64,000 bases of DNA from Tabrizicola soli. GTDB taxonomy: Bacteria; Pseudomonadota; Alphaproteobacteria; Rhodobacterales; Rhodobacteraceae. This document shows positions 27,532-35,162 of this stretch, one piece after another. Under the pieces are notes generated by a model. The model saw only the letters and a list, made by a program, of their open reading frames with translations. It searched no databases and was not told the DNA's origin. Made by a program: the position numbers and the translations under genes. The stretch lies in NCBI RefSeq assembly GCF_015999335.1, contig NZ_JAEACP010000013.1:1-64000 (forward strand), given 5' to 3'. The first letter of the stretch is position 1. Each line of letters opens with the position of its first letter.

Positions 27532-27562
27532 GGCCCGTGCGTTTTCGTGCGGGCCTTTTTTT
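27532..27562 (+). terminator. Rho-independent terminator after the virion-like gene
   Basis: GGCCCGTGCG-TTTT-CGTGCGGGCC gives a 10-bp stem (two G-U pairs) with a TTTT loop, followed directly by seven T. It ends the plus-strand operon 42 bases after the stop codon. This is the clearest intrinsic terminator in the window. Confidence 0.9.
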
Positions 27563-27825
27563 ATTGATCAGAGGCGCGCTGGAGGTCGGTTGACCCGTTG
27601 TCGTATGTTCGGGGCCGGGATGCTGCGTTGATGCCCGTTTCTGGCGCGTATGGCGGTCAGGGAAGGGCCTTCCGGCCTTCCGGCACCCCCTCCCCCGCTG
27701 CGCAGGGTTGACGCTCACAGTTCATCTGTTGTGCTCTGGTTTTCGAGGTTGCAGCCTTGCGACTCAAGGCTGGGCAAGCACAGGCGCTTGCCTCTGCGCC
27801 CGGAGCACTAGGGAAGGTTTAACAA

Positions 27826-27870
27826 ATGTTCTCTATTGATCGGCATGGAATTGACTTATATGTCAACTGA
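27826..27870 (+). CDS. 14-codon leader open frame before the cargo operon
   Basis: ATG 27826 with GGGAAGG 7 bases upstream opens a short frame (MFSIDRHGIDLYVN) ending at TGA 27868-27870, just past the start codon of the next gene, which lacks its own Shine-Dalgarno. It may serve as a translational-coupling leader. It could also be chance. Confidence 0.35.
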   Translation: MFSIDRHGIDLYVN

Positions 27871-28387
27871 GGATCGGCTCAGGGAGTTGGTAGCACAGGG
27901 AACGCTTCGCTATGTCATGCCGCAGCGTGGTCACTCCGCAGTGAGATATGTGTATCTGCTAGATGCACTGTACAGGCGGATCGAGCATGAGGTCGAAGCC
28001 GACGGCGAAGATGCGGAGAGGCTCGCTGGCGTAATGGCAGTGCTCTACGCCTTCATTCATGGGAAACGCATGACTTTCGGCATGGATCCGATCTCGAAAG
28101 GCCGTGCTGCTCTCATTGCCAGGACGAAACCGGTTCGGATGGGGATCATCGATTTTCGAGTAATGGATCCGTCACCCGGGATGCGTCTCATGGGTGGATT
28201 TGTGTCAGCGGATCATTTCGTCGGCCTTCGCTGTTTCGGGCGTGGAGAGATGGGGCCCTTGGGTGGCTTTGGAGGATGCGTGCGAGAGACGTGCGCGACC
28301 TGGGCCAAGACATTCGGAACAGGGCTTTCCCCTGTAGTTTCAGACACCTTGAGAGAGTACGTGACCGAAAATGTTCATGAAGTCTAA
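27860..28387 (+). CDS. Cargo operon gene 1, unknown soluble protein
   Basis: A 175-residue protein (start MSTEDRLRELVAQGTLRYVMPQRGHSAVRYVYLLDALYRRIE) with a helical N-terminal half and a Gly-rich C-terminal half (GMRLMGGFVSADHFVGLRCFGRGEMGPLGGFGGCVRETCATW). I recognise no family. ATG 27845 would add five residues. Codon use is less G/C-biased than in core genes. Its last 17 bases overlap the Xre gene, so the three cargo genes are read together. Confidence 0.65.
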   Translation: MSTEDRLRELVAQGTLRYVMPQRGHSAVRYVYLLDALYRRIEHEVEADGEDAERLAGVMAVLYAFIHGKRMTFGMDPISKGRAALIARTKPVRMGIIDFRVMDPSPGMRLMGGFVSADHFVGLRCFGRGEMGPLGGFGGCVRETCATWAKTFGTGLSPVVSDTLREYVTENVHEV

Positions 28388-28787
28388 GCCAGTAGGATCG
28401 GAACCTGTATCAAAGGCCGACCTCGCGTTTGCCGCGCAGCGCTTGCGGCTCGAACTACACAACCTGGTCTTGGAAGCCTTTGAGCGTGAAAGAGTTTCGC
28501 AGAGCGAACTCGCCCTTCGCCTGCGAAAGCAGCCATCTCAGATTTCGCGTTTGATGGCAGCCCCAGGCAACTGGACGTTGGATACCGCCGCGCATCTTCT
28601 GTACGGCATCAGCGGGAACGTCGTGGAGGTGACCGAGCACGATATCAGTGCCGCACCGGTTAGGAACGATGTCATACCTGACCTTCTGTTGGGTCAAAGC
28701 GCCGCAAACGCGCCCAAGCCGAAGGCCGAAGGGGTAGTGTCAGGTGCTTCCGCGCCAAAGGTTCAGTTCCAGGTTTCCATTCCATGA
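28371..28787 (+). CDS. Cargo operon gene 2, Xre-type HTH protein
   Basis: A 138-residue protein with a central HTH: LVLEAFERERVSQSELALRLRKQPSQISRLMAAPGNWTLDTAAHLLYGISG, a Cro/C1-like pattern of the kind seen in antitoxins and small regulators. The C-terminal third is Pro/Ala/Ser-rich and probably flexible. Start overlaps gene 1; stop overlaps gene 3 (ATGA). It may autoregulate the operon or act as an antidote-type partner. Confidence 0.8.
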   Translation: MFMKSKPVGSEPVSKADLAFAAQRLRLELHNLVLEAFERERVSQSELALRLRKQPSQISRLMAAPGNWTLDTAAHLLYGISGNVVEVTEHDISAAPVRNDVIPDLLLGQSAANAPKPKAEGVVSGASAPKVQFQVSIP

Positions 28788-29179
28788 CGATTACGCCTCG
28801 CACCGCCTTACTCTGCGACATGTACCGAAGGGAAGATAATGGGAAAGGCCTCCTGATCGGTATCTACCCTCAAGACGTAGTGTTCCCTCTGTTCCCCGCG
28901 ACCGGCGCCTTTGTGCTCTACGTGCAGTGCACTTTTTCGGCGGCAGGGTCGCTGTCGTTGGTCTTGAGAGTGCAGCATTCAAACGGCCAGGAAGCCATGA
29001 TCGACGGGTCGCTAGATGTTCTGTCACCGCAGACCACGTCGTGGCTTCCCGTCCCGCTACCTCCGATGACGTTCGAGGCAGATACCAACCTCGTCGCATC
29101 TTACAGGGACGAGGCCGGCAAGTGGATTGAGTTCTTCTCGATCCCCATCAGAAAAGGCCCAATCCCCGGGACACCGTGA
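28784..29179 (+). CDS. Cargo operon gene 3, beta-rich protein (DUF6941-like, tentative)
   Basis: A 131-residue, strand-rich protein: RTALLCDMYRREDNGKGLLIGIYPQDVVFP, AFVLYVQCTFSAAGSLSLVLRVQHSNGQ, then a hydrophobic repeat pattern ending EFFSIPIRKGPIPGTP. The start pattern (xLLCDxxRREDNGKGxLIGVY) resembles DUF6941-type small proteins, a weak comparison from memory. Function unknown. Confidence 0.55.
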   Translation: MTITPRTALLCDMYRREDNGKGLLIGIYPQDVVFPLFPATGAFVLYVQCTFSAAGSLSLVLRVQHSNGQEAMIDGSLDVLSPQTTSWLPVPLPPMTFEADTNLVASYRDEAGKWIEFFSIPIRKGPIPGTP

Positions 29180-29185
29180 AGCAGT

Positions 29186-30631
29186 TCAGTTGCAGGTGAT
29201 TAGCCGCGTGAACCCGTTGGCGGCCTCTGCGAGATCCTCGGGGGCCAGCGGTGCGGCATCTTCCACTTCGACCGGTTCGATGCCGTTCTGATAGAGGAAC
29301 AGTTTCGCGATCTCTGCCCGGATGGCGAAGTTGATATTCTGGGGAATGTCCCCCGTCGCTTCTGCGACCATCTGGGCATCCAGCTTCGAAACGACCACGC
29401 CCACGACCTGGCCCGCAGAGTTCACTACCGGCCCACCTGAGTTTCCGGGTTGCACCGGCGCAGATATCTGCATCCGCACTCCGTCGCCGGCTATGCCTTT
29501 GAGGCTCGTCACAGAGCCGCGCGTCACGTTCAAGCCACCCAGGAGATCCGGGAGCGGGTACCCGATGACTGTGACGTCGGAGTTAAGCCGGGCGGGCTTC
29601 TCTGCAAACTGCGCGGGCTCTGCCGCGGGCGGCGGGGTGACGCGCAAGAGCGCCAGGTCAAAGGCTTCATCCGTTGCGACGACGGTCGCTTGCAGCCCGT
29701 CAATCGACACGCTCGCACACCCGTTCACGACGTGATTGTTCGTCAGGAAGTCGCCATCTGTGGACACCAGGAACCCGGTGCCGAAGCCTGGGGCCTGATC
29801 CTCGCGTCCTGCGCCTTCGTTGCCCTCGGGGGCGGTCTCGGCAGCGGCGGGAGCGGTCTCCCCTTGCGCGGCAGAATCGTCAGCCATCACCGCCGCCATG
29901 GTCTCGATCCCCCTTGCCAGCACGCCCGGAGAAATGCCGATCGCAGGGGCGTATCCCGGCTGAATGCTCCCCGTCACCGCGGCGAAAGCGCCGGCGTCGC
30001 TGTCACGCGCCGAGAGCATGATCGTCGACCAGGCGCCTCGCCGATAGTCCGACCGAGTGTAAAGGCTCACCCCGTTCGCCGTTCTGGCTGAGGTGATCCA
30101 CAACACCGGCCGCCGGACCTGGTAGACCTCGCCCAAGGCTTGCTCTGCCGTGAACTGGTGCAGCCGTTCCGTTTGCGCGCCCGCACCGATGGTCAGGGAA
30201 TAGCCCAGAGAGGTTCCGGCCAACTCCATGTTGACGAAGGTCTCCGACGGTTTCCCAGCAACAAAGCCGATCGTTGGAACCAGAAACGACATGTCGAGGG
30301 CGGAATTGTACTGGCGCACCCATCCGTGCTTTTCGAGGATCTCGTAGGTCTCCAACGCAAGGAACAGCACGTCGGCATTCGTTACGAACTCGGAGCGACC
30401 GTTCCGGACTTCAAACCTTTCGAGGGCACGCTGACTGCCCGAGCCCCAGGCACCATCGAGAAGTCCGTTGTACGCATTTGAGAAGGCAAGGCCCGCCTGA
30501 AGAAAGCGCTTTTCTTCGGCAGTCAGGAAACGAGCGTCAAATTCGAGTTGCAGCTGATCCGCTTCAAACGCACTCGCGGTGGGCGCGGCAACCAGAAATG
30601 TGAAAGCTATGGCGACTGAAAGGCGAAGCAC
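29186..30631 (-). CDS. Exported trypsin-like serine protease
   Basis: A 481-residue protein with signal peptide (residues 1-21, cut near TASAFEA), an N-terminal segment with peptidoglycan-binding-like repeats (FLTAEEKRFLQAGLAFSNAYNGLLDGAWGSGSQRALERF), a linker rich in Ala/Glu (about 250-280), and an S1 domain with His 300 (TNNHVV), Asp 325 (DLALL) and Ser 398 (GNSGGP). All three catalytic residues are present. It would act in the periplasm. It faces the cargo operon tail to tail, 6 bases away, and is the only exported enzyme in the element. The target is unknown. Confidence 0.85.
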   Translation of the reverse strand: MLRLSVAIAFTFLVAAPTASAFEADQLQLEFDARFLTAEEKRFLQAGLAFSNAYNGLLDGAWGSGSQRALERFEVRNGRSEFVTNADVLFLALETYEILEKHGWVRQYNSALDMSFLVPTIGFVAGKPSETFVNMELAGTSLGYSLTIGAGAQTERLHQFTAEQALGEVYQVRRPVLWITSARTANGVSLYTRSDYRRGAWSTIMLSARDSDAGAFAAVTGSIQPGYAPAIGISPGVLARGIETMAAVMADDSAAQGETAPAAAETAPEGNEGAGREDQAPGFGTGFLVSTDGDFLTNNHVVNGCASVSIDGLQATVVATDEAFDLALLRVTPPPAAEPAQFAEKPARLNSDVTVIGYPLPDLLGGLNVTRGSVTSLKGIAGDGVRMQISAPVQPGNSGGPVVNSAGQVVGVVVSKLDAQMVAEATGDIPQNINFAIRAEIAKLFLYQNGIEPVEVEDAAPLAPEDLAEAANGFTRLITCN

Positions 30632-30719
30632 GATAACCCCTGGCTCGACTGCCTCTGATTGGAGAGGGCCGCGCCGGGTTCGTCAAGCAAGATGGTTGGA
30701 TACAAAGATAACGGAAGCT

Positions 30720-31175
30720 TCAGGGCCGTTCTTCGGCTTCCTGCAAGTGCGCGGGCCGCTGGTAGACGTACCCCGCATTTGCGTGCCCCGCCACTTGGCT
30801 ACGCGCATCCACATTCACGTTCACCGAGGCCGAGGGGCGACCTTCGTTCATGAGCAGTTCGATCAGCCGCACCTTGACGGTTTCCGAGGACGCAGAGCGC
30901 AGCATGTCCGCCGCCACCTCCAACGCCTCCAGCCGTAGCGCGTCCCGACGGGCCGAGGCCTCGTCCAAGAGGCGCTTGCGCACATCCTCCGCGTACAACC
31001 GCACCTCTGCCCGGCGCTGGGCCTTGTAATAGGCTTGGGTGCTGATGCCGGCCGCGGCACAGGCATCCGTGACGGTGCAGCCCTTCTTGATGCGCAGTTC
31101 AATGGCGCGCTTCAGCGAAGCCGACAGGCGGGACGGGCGGGCGGGGCGCAGGGACGCGGGGAGGGTTTCAGACAT
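30720..31175 (-). CDS. HTH phage protein, terminase-small-subunit-like
   Basis: A 151-residue protein with an N-terminal HTH (SASLKRAIELRIKKGCTVTDACAAAGISTQAYYKAQRRAEVR), a helical middle and a tail rich in Val/Asn (SVNVNVDARSQVAGHANAGYVYQRP). Small terminases often have such an N-terminal HTH, but no large terminase follows, so this is a weak functional guess. It is the last gene of the minus-strand block. Confidence 0.5.
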   Translation of the reverse strand: MSETLPASLRPARPSRLSASLKRAIELRIKKGCTVTDACAAAGISTQAYYKAQRRAEVRLYAEDVRKRLLDEASARRDALRLEALEVAADMLRSASSETVKVRLIELLMNEGRPSASVNVNVDARSQVAGHANAGYVYQRPAHLQEAEERP

Positions 31176-31217
31176 GCCCTGAAGATGCAGTTCACCAGCA
31201 GAACGAGCGATGCACCG

Positions 31218-31772
31218 TCAAGGATCCGGGACGGGCCAGAACAGGGCAAGCCCTGCCGCCACCAGAGGCAGCGCGAGATAGAGGCCGTAGAGGTAGATGC
31301 TTGCCACCCAGCTAAGGCGTAGCGTCGATCTCTGAAGCTTCTCGACCTCTTCGCGGGCCGCCTTAACCTCAGCCGCCACCTTCTCGATTGCGGCCTGATC
31401 GGATTGGCCCTGAAGTTGCCGGGCAGAGTTCTGTACGACCTCGATCATCTCCTCAAGTTGCCCAATGCGGTCGATCGTCCTTGATCCGACACTCCATCGC
31501 GCCATGCCGTTGAACCGCTCCGCACTGTTCCAGGGCACCAGCGAGGTCCAGTCGCCGATCCAATGAGCGAGGAACGTTCCGGACTGCACCAAGACTACGA
31601 TCACCGCAGCGCCCGCGATCACCTTCGGGTCAATCACCACCTCAAAGATCTTCAGCCCGGTGAGGTCCAGCCCGTAGAATTTCGCGAGGAAGACCGCCAG
31701 CGCCGTCCCGACCAACTGCCGGGCTGATCGGCGCGTCGGCTCCGATACGATATCCCGCCCAAGAAGATGCAT
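31218..31772 (-). CDS. Membrane protein with central coiled coil
   Basis: A 184-residue protein: hydrophobic segments near residues 24-35 and 50-72 (VIAGAAVIVVLVQSGTFLAHWI), a long polar helix with heptad character (IGQLEEMIEVVQNSARQLQGQSDQAAIEKVAAEVKAAREEVEKL), and a C-terminal hydrophobic segment (VASIYLYGLYLALPLVAAGLALFW). GAGGAG lies 5 bases before ATG 31772. No family recognised; a lysis or superinfection-type role is possible but unsupported. Confidence 0.6.
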   Translation of the reverse strand: MHLLGRDIVSEPTRRSARQLVGTALAVFLAKFYGLDLTGLKIFEVVIDPKVIAGAAVIVVLVQSGTFLAHWIGDWTSLVPWNSAERFNGMARWSVGSRTIDRIGQLEEMIEVVQNSARQLQGQSDQAAIEKVAAEVKAAREEVEKLQRSTLRLSWVASIYLYGLYLALPLVAAGLALFWPVPDP

Positions 31773-31888
31773 CGCCACTCCTCACAACAATCCTGGAAAT
31801 CCAGCACGAGGGCGCGGGAAGAGAAAGGAAAAATTTCAGAACTGGCGCGGCTGCGTGTGGAGTAGTGAAACCGCGCGGCCCGTTTTTA

Positions 31889-31922
31889 CCCCCCACCCCC
31901 CTCCCGATCGACCCCCACCCCC
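31889..31922 (-). other. G-quadruplex-forming tract
   Basis: On the minus strand the tract reads as G-runs of 5, 5, 3, 6 and 6 separated by T, TCGATC, A and T, which meets the usual four-run quadruplex rule. It lies in the 216-base gap between two minus-strand genes, so it would be present in their transcript. Confidence 0.6.
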
Positions 31923-31988
31923 TATGCGATGCCCTGGGGGGGCTGGACCGGGAACCCGTCGCCAGACTTGGCGCCGGCGGGGCTGGGC

Positions 31989-32279
31989 TCAGAGTTTGCT
32001 CCAATCGACCCCGGCCACGTTGCCCGAGGCGTCTGCCTTCGCATTCTCCCGGGCCTCGGCTTCGGTCTCGTCCGCCACCCGGCGGCGACGCTTGATCCAT
32101 GCCAGCACGTCCTGACGACAGGTCAGACCGATCAGGCCATCAATCCGAGGGAAGCCTTCCCTTTCCAGCTTCGGCCGGTTCTGCCTGAACCAGTCGCGCG
32201 AGCGACCGAGGACCGTCGCGACCTCGGTCTCGGTCAGGTACTCCGGCACCAGCCAGGACTTACCCTGCGTCTTGTCCAT
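31989..32279 (-). CDS. Small HTH-type phage protein
   Basis: A 96-residue protein: LVPEYLTETEVATVLGRSRDWFRQNRPKLEREGFPRIDGLIGLTCRQDVLAWIKRRRRV, a winged-HTH pattern (pattern TETEVAxxLGRSxxWF ... GFPxxDxxxG) often seen in phage regulators, then an acidic tail. GGAGG lies just upstream of ATG 32279. Confidence 0.7.
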   Translation of the reverse strand: MDKTQGKSWLVPEYLTETEVATVLGRSRDWFRQNRPKLEREGFPRIDGLIGLTCRQDVLAWIKRRRRVADETEAEARENAKADASGNVAGVDWSKL

Positions 32280-32344
32280 CTGCGCTCCCTCCTGAATGCG
32301 AAAGCGGCCCCACCCGGTCAGGCAGGGCCGCGCTGGGCCGTCTG

Positions 32345-32860
32345 TCAGTGCTGGATCGGGGCGGTAAGGCCGAGGGCTGCCCAGGCCTCCCGCATCAGCA
32401 CAGCGGCCGCGCCAGCGTGCCGGGGCTCGGTCACGTCGAACACCATCGCCACCTTGCGCCAGATATCCAGCGGCTCGACGGCGGGCAGATCGGCCGCCAT
32501 CCGTACCAGCGCCAGATCCTCGTCGATCTCGGCCTCGGTGGACATGCCGTCGGCTGATTTCTGGGCGAGCGGGAGCCACTGGTCGAAGATCGCGGCAAGC
32601 GGGCTCTGTGCAACGGCCTCGGCTTCCTCCCGCGCCCGGCGGAACAGAGCATCGGCGGTCGCGGTGACGTCGCGGCCTTCCTCGGTAGTCATGGCGAGCA
32701 GGCGCCAGCCATCCACTGCGCAGGTGACGGGAAGCAGGACGGCGGCATCCTCGATGCGGGCCTGTTCCTGGGCGAGGTGGTTGAATGTCGCGTCGTCGGC
32801 TTGGAGAAGCTGCGCCTCGATCACGTTCCAGGCGGCGAAGGCTTCGGCGATGGTCTGCAT
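32345..32860 (-). CDS. Unknown phage-like helical protein
   Basis: A 171-residue acidic, Ala-rich helical protein (MQTIAEAFAAWNVIEAQLLQADDATFNHLAQEQARIEDAAVLLPVTC). Start 32860 has AAAGGA upstream. It is the first gene of the minus-strand block beside attR. Proteins of this character are common in rhodobacteral prophages; no function is known. Confidence 0.6.
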   Translation of the reverse strand: MQTIAEAFAAWNVIEAQLLQADDATFNHLAQEQARIEDAAVLLPVTCAVDGWRLLAMTTEEGRDVTATADALFRRAREEAEAVAQSPLAAIFDQWLPLAQKSADGMSTEAEIDEDLALVRMAADLPAVEPLDIWRKVAMVFDVTEPRHAGAAAVLMREAWAALGLTAPIQH

Positions 32861-33000
32861 GGGTCTCATCCTTTCAGGGGCCTTTCGGCGGTTGAATGGA
32901 TGATCTGAGCGAGGGAAGCGGCGTCTCGGTGGTGGGCTAGATGGTGGGACAGGTCCTGATCCCTTTCGGGTTTTCCTGTCTTTTCATCATCTTAGCTGAG

Positions 33001-33020
33001 GGTCATTGGTGGAGCAGAGG
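33001..33020. repeat. attR direct repeat at the tRNA 3' end
   Basis: GGTCATTGGTGGAGCAGAGG, identical to attL. Bases 33007-33020 are the last 14 of the tRNA gene (minus strand), so integration restored a full tRNA end. Confidence 0.88.
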
Positions 33021-33082
33021 GGGATCGAACCCCTGGCCTTATCATTGCGAACGATACGCTCTCCCAACTGAGCTACTGCCCC
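33007..33082 (-). tRNA. tRNA-Ala (anticodon CGC)
   Basis: A 76-nt cloverleaf: acceptor GGGGCAG/CTGCTCC, D-arm GCTC...GAGC, anticodon stem TATCG/TGATA with loop TTCGCAA (anticodon CGC, reading GCG), T-arm AGGGG TTCGATC CCCCT, discriminator A, encoded CCA. It hosts the integrated element at its 3' end. Confidence 0.93.
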
Positions 33083-33143
33083 AATGACCTGGCGCGGTGT
33101 CTCGCGCATCGCAGGGGTATTGTCAAGCGGGCCCGAACGGGTT

Positions 33144-33581
33144 TCAGCCTGCGTGCTGGCGGGCAAAGGCCACGATGTCGGCGGCGGGGCGGGCCCCGGC
33201 GAGGCGGGCGATCTCGCGGCCGTTCCTGTAGAGGATCAGCGCCGGAATGCCGCGGATGCCGGCACGGGTCGAGACCTGGGGGTGCTCCTCGGTGTTCAGC
33301 TTCATCAACCGCACCCCGGGCGCGAGCGTCCTTGCCGCCTTGGCGAATTCCGGAGCCATCATCCGGCAGGGACCGCACCAGGGCGCCCAGTAATCCACCA
33401 GCACCGGCAGCCCGTCGCTGCGGGTGACCTTGTCATGCGTGGCTGCATCCAGTTCGGCCACACCGCCGTCCACCAGGGCCGCGCCGCAGGTGCCGCATTT
33501 CGGCCCCTCGGCCAGACGCGCCAGCGGCACGCGGTTGCCCTGGCCGCAGGTCGCGCAGGTGAGCCTTGCCGATTCGGACAT
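33144..33581 (-). CDS. trxC: Thioredoxin 2
   Basis: A 145-residue cytosolic thiol-disulfide reductase: an N-terminal zinc module with two CxxC motifs ([19 protein letters not shown]) followed by the thioredoxin domain with active site WCGPC ([18 protein letters not shown]) and cis-Pro loop [14 protein letters not shown] 33581 has GGGGGA upstream; ATG 33593 is less likely. Confidence 0.92.
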   Translation of the reverse strand: MSESARLTCATCGQGNRVPLARLAEGPKCGTCGAALVDGGVAELDAATHDKVTRSDGLPVLVDYWAPWCGPCRMMAPEFAKAARTLAPGVRLMKLNTEEHPQVSTRAGIRGIPALILYRNGREIARLAGARPAADIVAFARQHAG

Positions 33582-33659
33582 TCGATCCCCCATCACATCT
33601 ATCAAGGTTCGAAGATGTGAAGCCGAAGTCCCGGACGCAAGACCCCGCGGCACGGGCGT

Positions 33660-33977
33660 TCAGAGAAAATCCTCTTCCTCGCCGGTCACGTCCACCCCCA
33701 GCGCCTCGAGTCCGGATTCCAGGTTCTCGGCCAGATGCGGCATCCCCATGAGATAGCCTGCGGTCGGCGTCGTCGCCTCGGCGGCGGCGGTGGCAGCGGC
33801 CTCGGCGAAATCCTCGGGCTCGAAGGCGCCGCGGCCGATCCAGGCGATCGCGGTCAGATGCGCCTTTTCCTCATCGTTGAGGTTGTCGATGAAGGCGTGA
33901 AGCTCGGCCTCGCCCACCGCACCCTCGCGGGAAAGATAGATCACATGGACCACTTTCTGCGGGCTGATCTCAAGCAT
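33660..33977 (-). CDS. DUF3775 domain protein
   Basis: A 105-residue acidic protein (MLEISPQKVVHVIYLSREGAVGEAELHAFIDNLNDEEKAHLTAIAWIGRGAFEPEDF) fitting the DUF3775 family found in Rhodobacterales and relatives. No biochemical role is known. It stands alone between trxC and azlD. Confidence 0.75.
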   Translation of the reverse strand: MLEISPQKVVHVIYLSREGAVGEAELHAFIDNLNDEEKAHLTAIAWIGRGAFEPEDFAEAAATAAAEATTPTAGYLMGMPHLAENLESGLEALGVDVTGEEEDFL

Positions 33978-34038
33978 GGGTCACTCCTTCTTCATCTGGG
34001 TATCGTCGCGCAAGCCGGGCGCGGGCGCAAGCGCAGGC

Positions 34039-34362
34039 TCAGCCCAGAAGCCAGACGGTTGCACCATGGATCACCGCGCCCGCCAGCGTCGAAAGCACCA
34101 CCGAACGGCGGAGACGGAAGGTGGCGAGGACGGCAAGCGTGCCGGTAAGGGCGGGGACAAGGCGGGCCGGATCGGGCACCAGCTCGGGCAGGATCGCGGC
34201 GACGAACAAGGTGGCGATGGCGGCGGGGCCGGTGGCCGAGAAGAACCGCTCGAGCCAGCCGCCCGCGGCGAGGCGGTCGGTGCGGGCCAGGATCGGCAGC
34301 GCCCGGAAGGCCCAGTTCGCAACGCCCGCCAGCACGGCGACAACGAGGAGATCGGTGTTCAT
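34039..34362 (-). CDS. azlD: AzlD-type branched-chain amino acid exporter subunit
   Basis: A 107-residue membrane protein with three to four helices (LLVVAVLAGVANWAFRALPILA, AIATLFVAAILPELV, LVPALTGTLAVLATFRL, TLAGAVIHGATVWLLG), the small partner of AzlC. Its ATG overlaps the azlC stop (ATGA). Confidence 0.85.
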   Translation of the reverse strand: MNTDLLVVAVLAGVANWAFRALPILARTDRLAAGGWLERFFSATGPAAIATLFVAAILPELVPDPARLVPALTGTLAVLATFRLRRSVVLSTLAGAVIHGATVWLLG

Positions 34363-35045
34363 CGCCGCACCAGCCCGGCCAGAGCCCCGGCCAGCATGCC
34401 CAGAAGAATGCCGCTGGTGGCGCTGATGGCCAGCGTCGCCACGACCGTCACGGCTCCGGCGACCGCAATCACCGGCAGCTGGCGGCGGCTGAGGATCGAC
34501 AGCAGGAGTGCCAGGAACAGGGCCGGCAGCATGAAGCCGAGCCCGGCGCCCAATGCGGGCCAGCCGTCCAGCGCCCCGCCCCCCGCCACCGCCCCGGCCA
34601 GGGTGCCCGAGACCCAGCTGGCATAGGCCCCAAGCCCGAGACCGAACATGTAGGGTTCGGAGAACCGCTGCCCCCGCGCCAGTGCCCCCAGCGCCTGCCC
34701 GAAGACCTCGTCCGTCAGGCCGAAGGCCCAGGCCCAAGCATGGCGGGTCCCCGCCTCCCGCCCGGCCTCGCGCATCAGGGCGGGACCGTACAGCACATGG
34801 CGCAGGTTCATCGCGATCAGCGTGAAGGCCGAGACCAGCACCGGCGCGCCCGAGGTCAGAAGCGCGAGCGCCAGGAATTGCGAGGCCCCGGCAAAGATGA
34901 TCAGCGAAAGCGCGGCCGCCTCGGGTGCGGTAAAGCCGGAGCGGGTCGCGGCGACGCCGAAGGAAAAGGCGATCGGGAAATAGCCCAGCACGATCGGCAG
35001 GCTGGCGATCAGTCCGTCAAGAAAGGGCGGGCGGGTGCGGCTCAT
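34359..35045 (-). CDS. azlC: AzlC-type branched-chain amino acid exporter subunit
   Basis: A 228-residue inner-membrane protein with the AzlC pattern (LIASLPIVLGYFPIAFSFGVAA, IIFAGASQFLALALL, NLRHVLYGPAL, FGLTDEVF). With AzlD it exports hydrophobic amino acids or analogues. It lies head to head with the next gene 117 bases away. Confidence 0.88.
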   Translation of the reverse strand: MSRTRPPFLDGLIASLPIVLGYFPIAFSFGVAATRSGFTAPEAAALSLIIFAGASQFLALALLTSGAPVLVSAFTLIAMNLRHVLYGPALMREAGREAGTRHAWAWAFGLTDEVFGQALGALARGQRFSEPYMFGLGLGAYASWVSGTLAGAVAGGGALDGWPALGAGLGFMLPALFLALLLSILSRRQLPVIAVAGAVTVVATLAISATSGILLGMLAGALAGLVRR

Positions 35046-35162
35046 CGGCCACGGCTAGCGCGGCCTGCGCGGGTGGTCAATGCACAGCGTCCGAAAGCCC
35101 GACTTGCGGAACGCCCCCCCGGCCGGGCATGCTGAGGTCAACCGAAGACAGAGGAAGGACCG

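Larger units (their letters stand above)
20878..33020. mobile_element. 12.1-kb integrated element in tRNA-Ala(CGC)
   Basis: Bounded by identical 20-bp direct repeats (20878-20897 and 33001-33020); the right one runs into the 3' end of an intact tRNA-Ala. Inside are a tyrosine integrase next to the left repeat, AlpA/excisionase-like proteins, an 842-residue virion-like protein, a three-gene cargo operon, an exported trypsin-like protease and small phage-like proteins. No portal, major capsid, tail or large terminase gene is present. It is either a degraded prophage or a phage-related satellite or island. Parts of the cargo are visibly less G/C-rich than the flanking core genes. Confidence 0.85.

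Noticed and set aside
27563-27825. Additional gene between the terminator and the cargo operon
   Set aside because: Frames are short and lack patterns. The stretch has mixed composition and palindromic G/C bits only, so I regard it as the promoter region.
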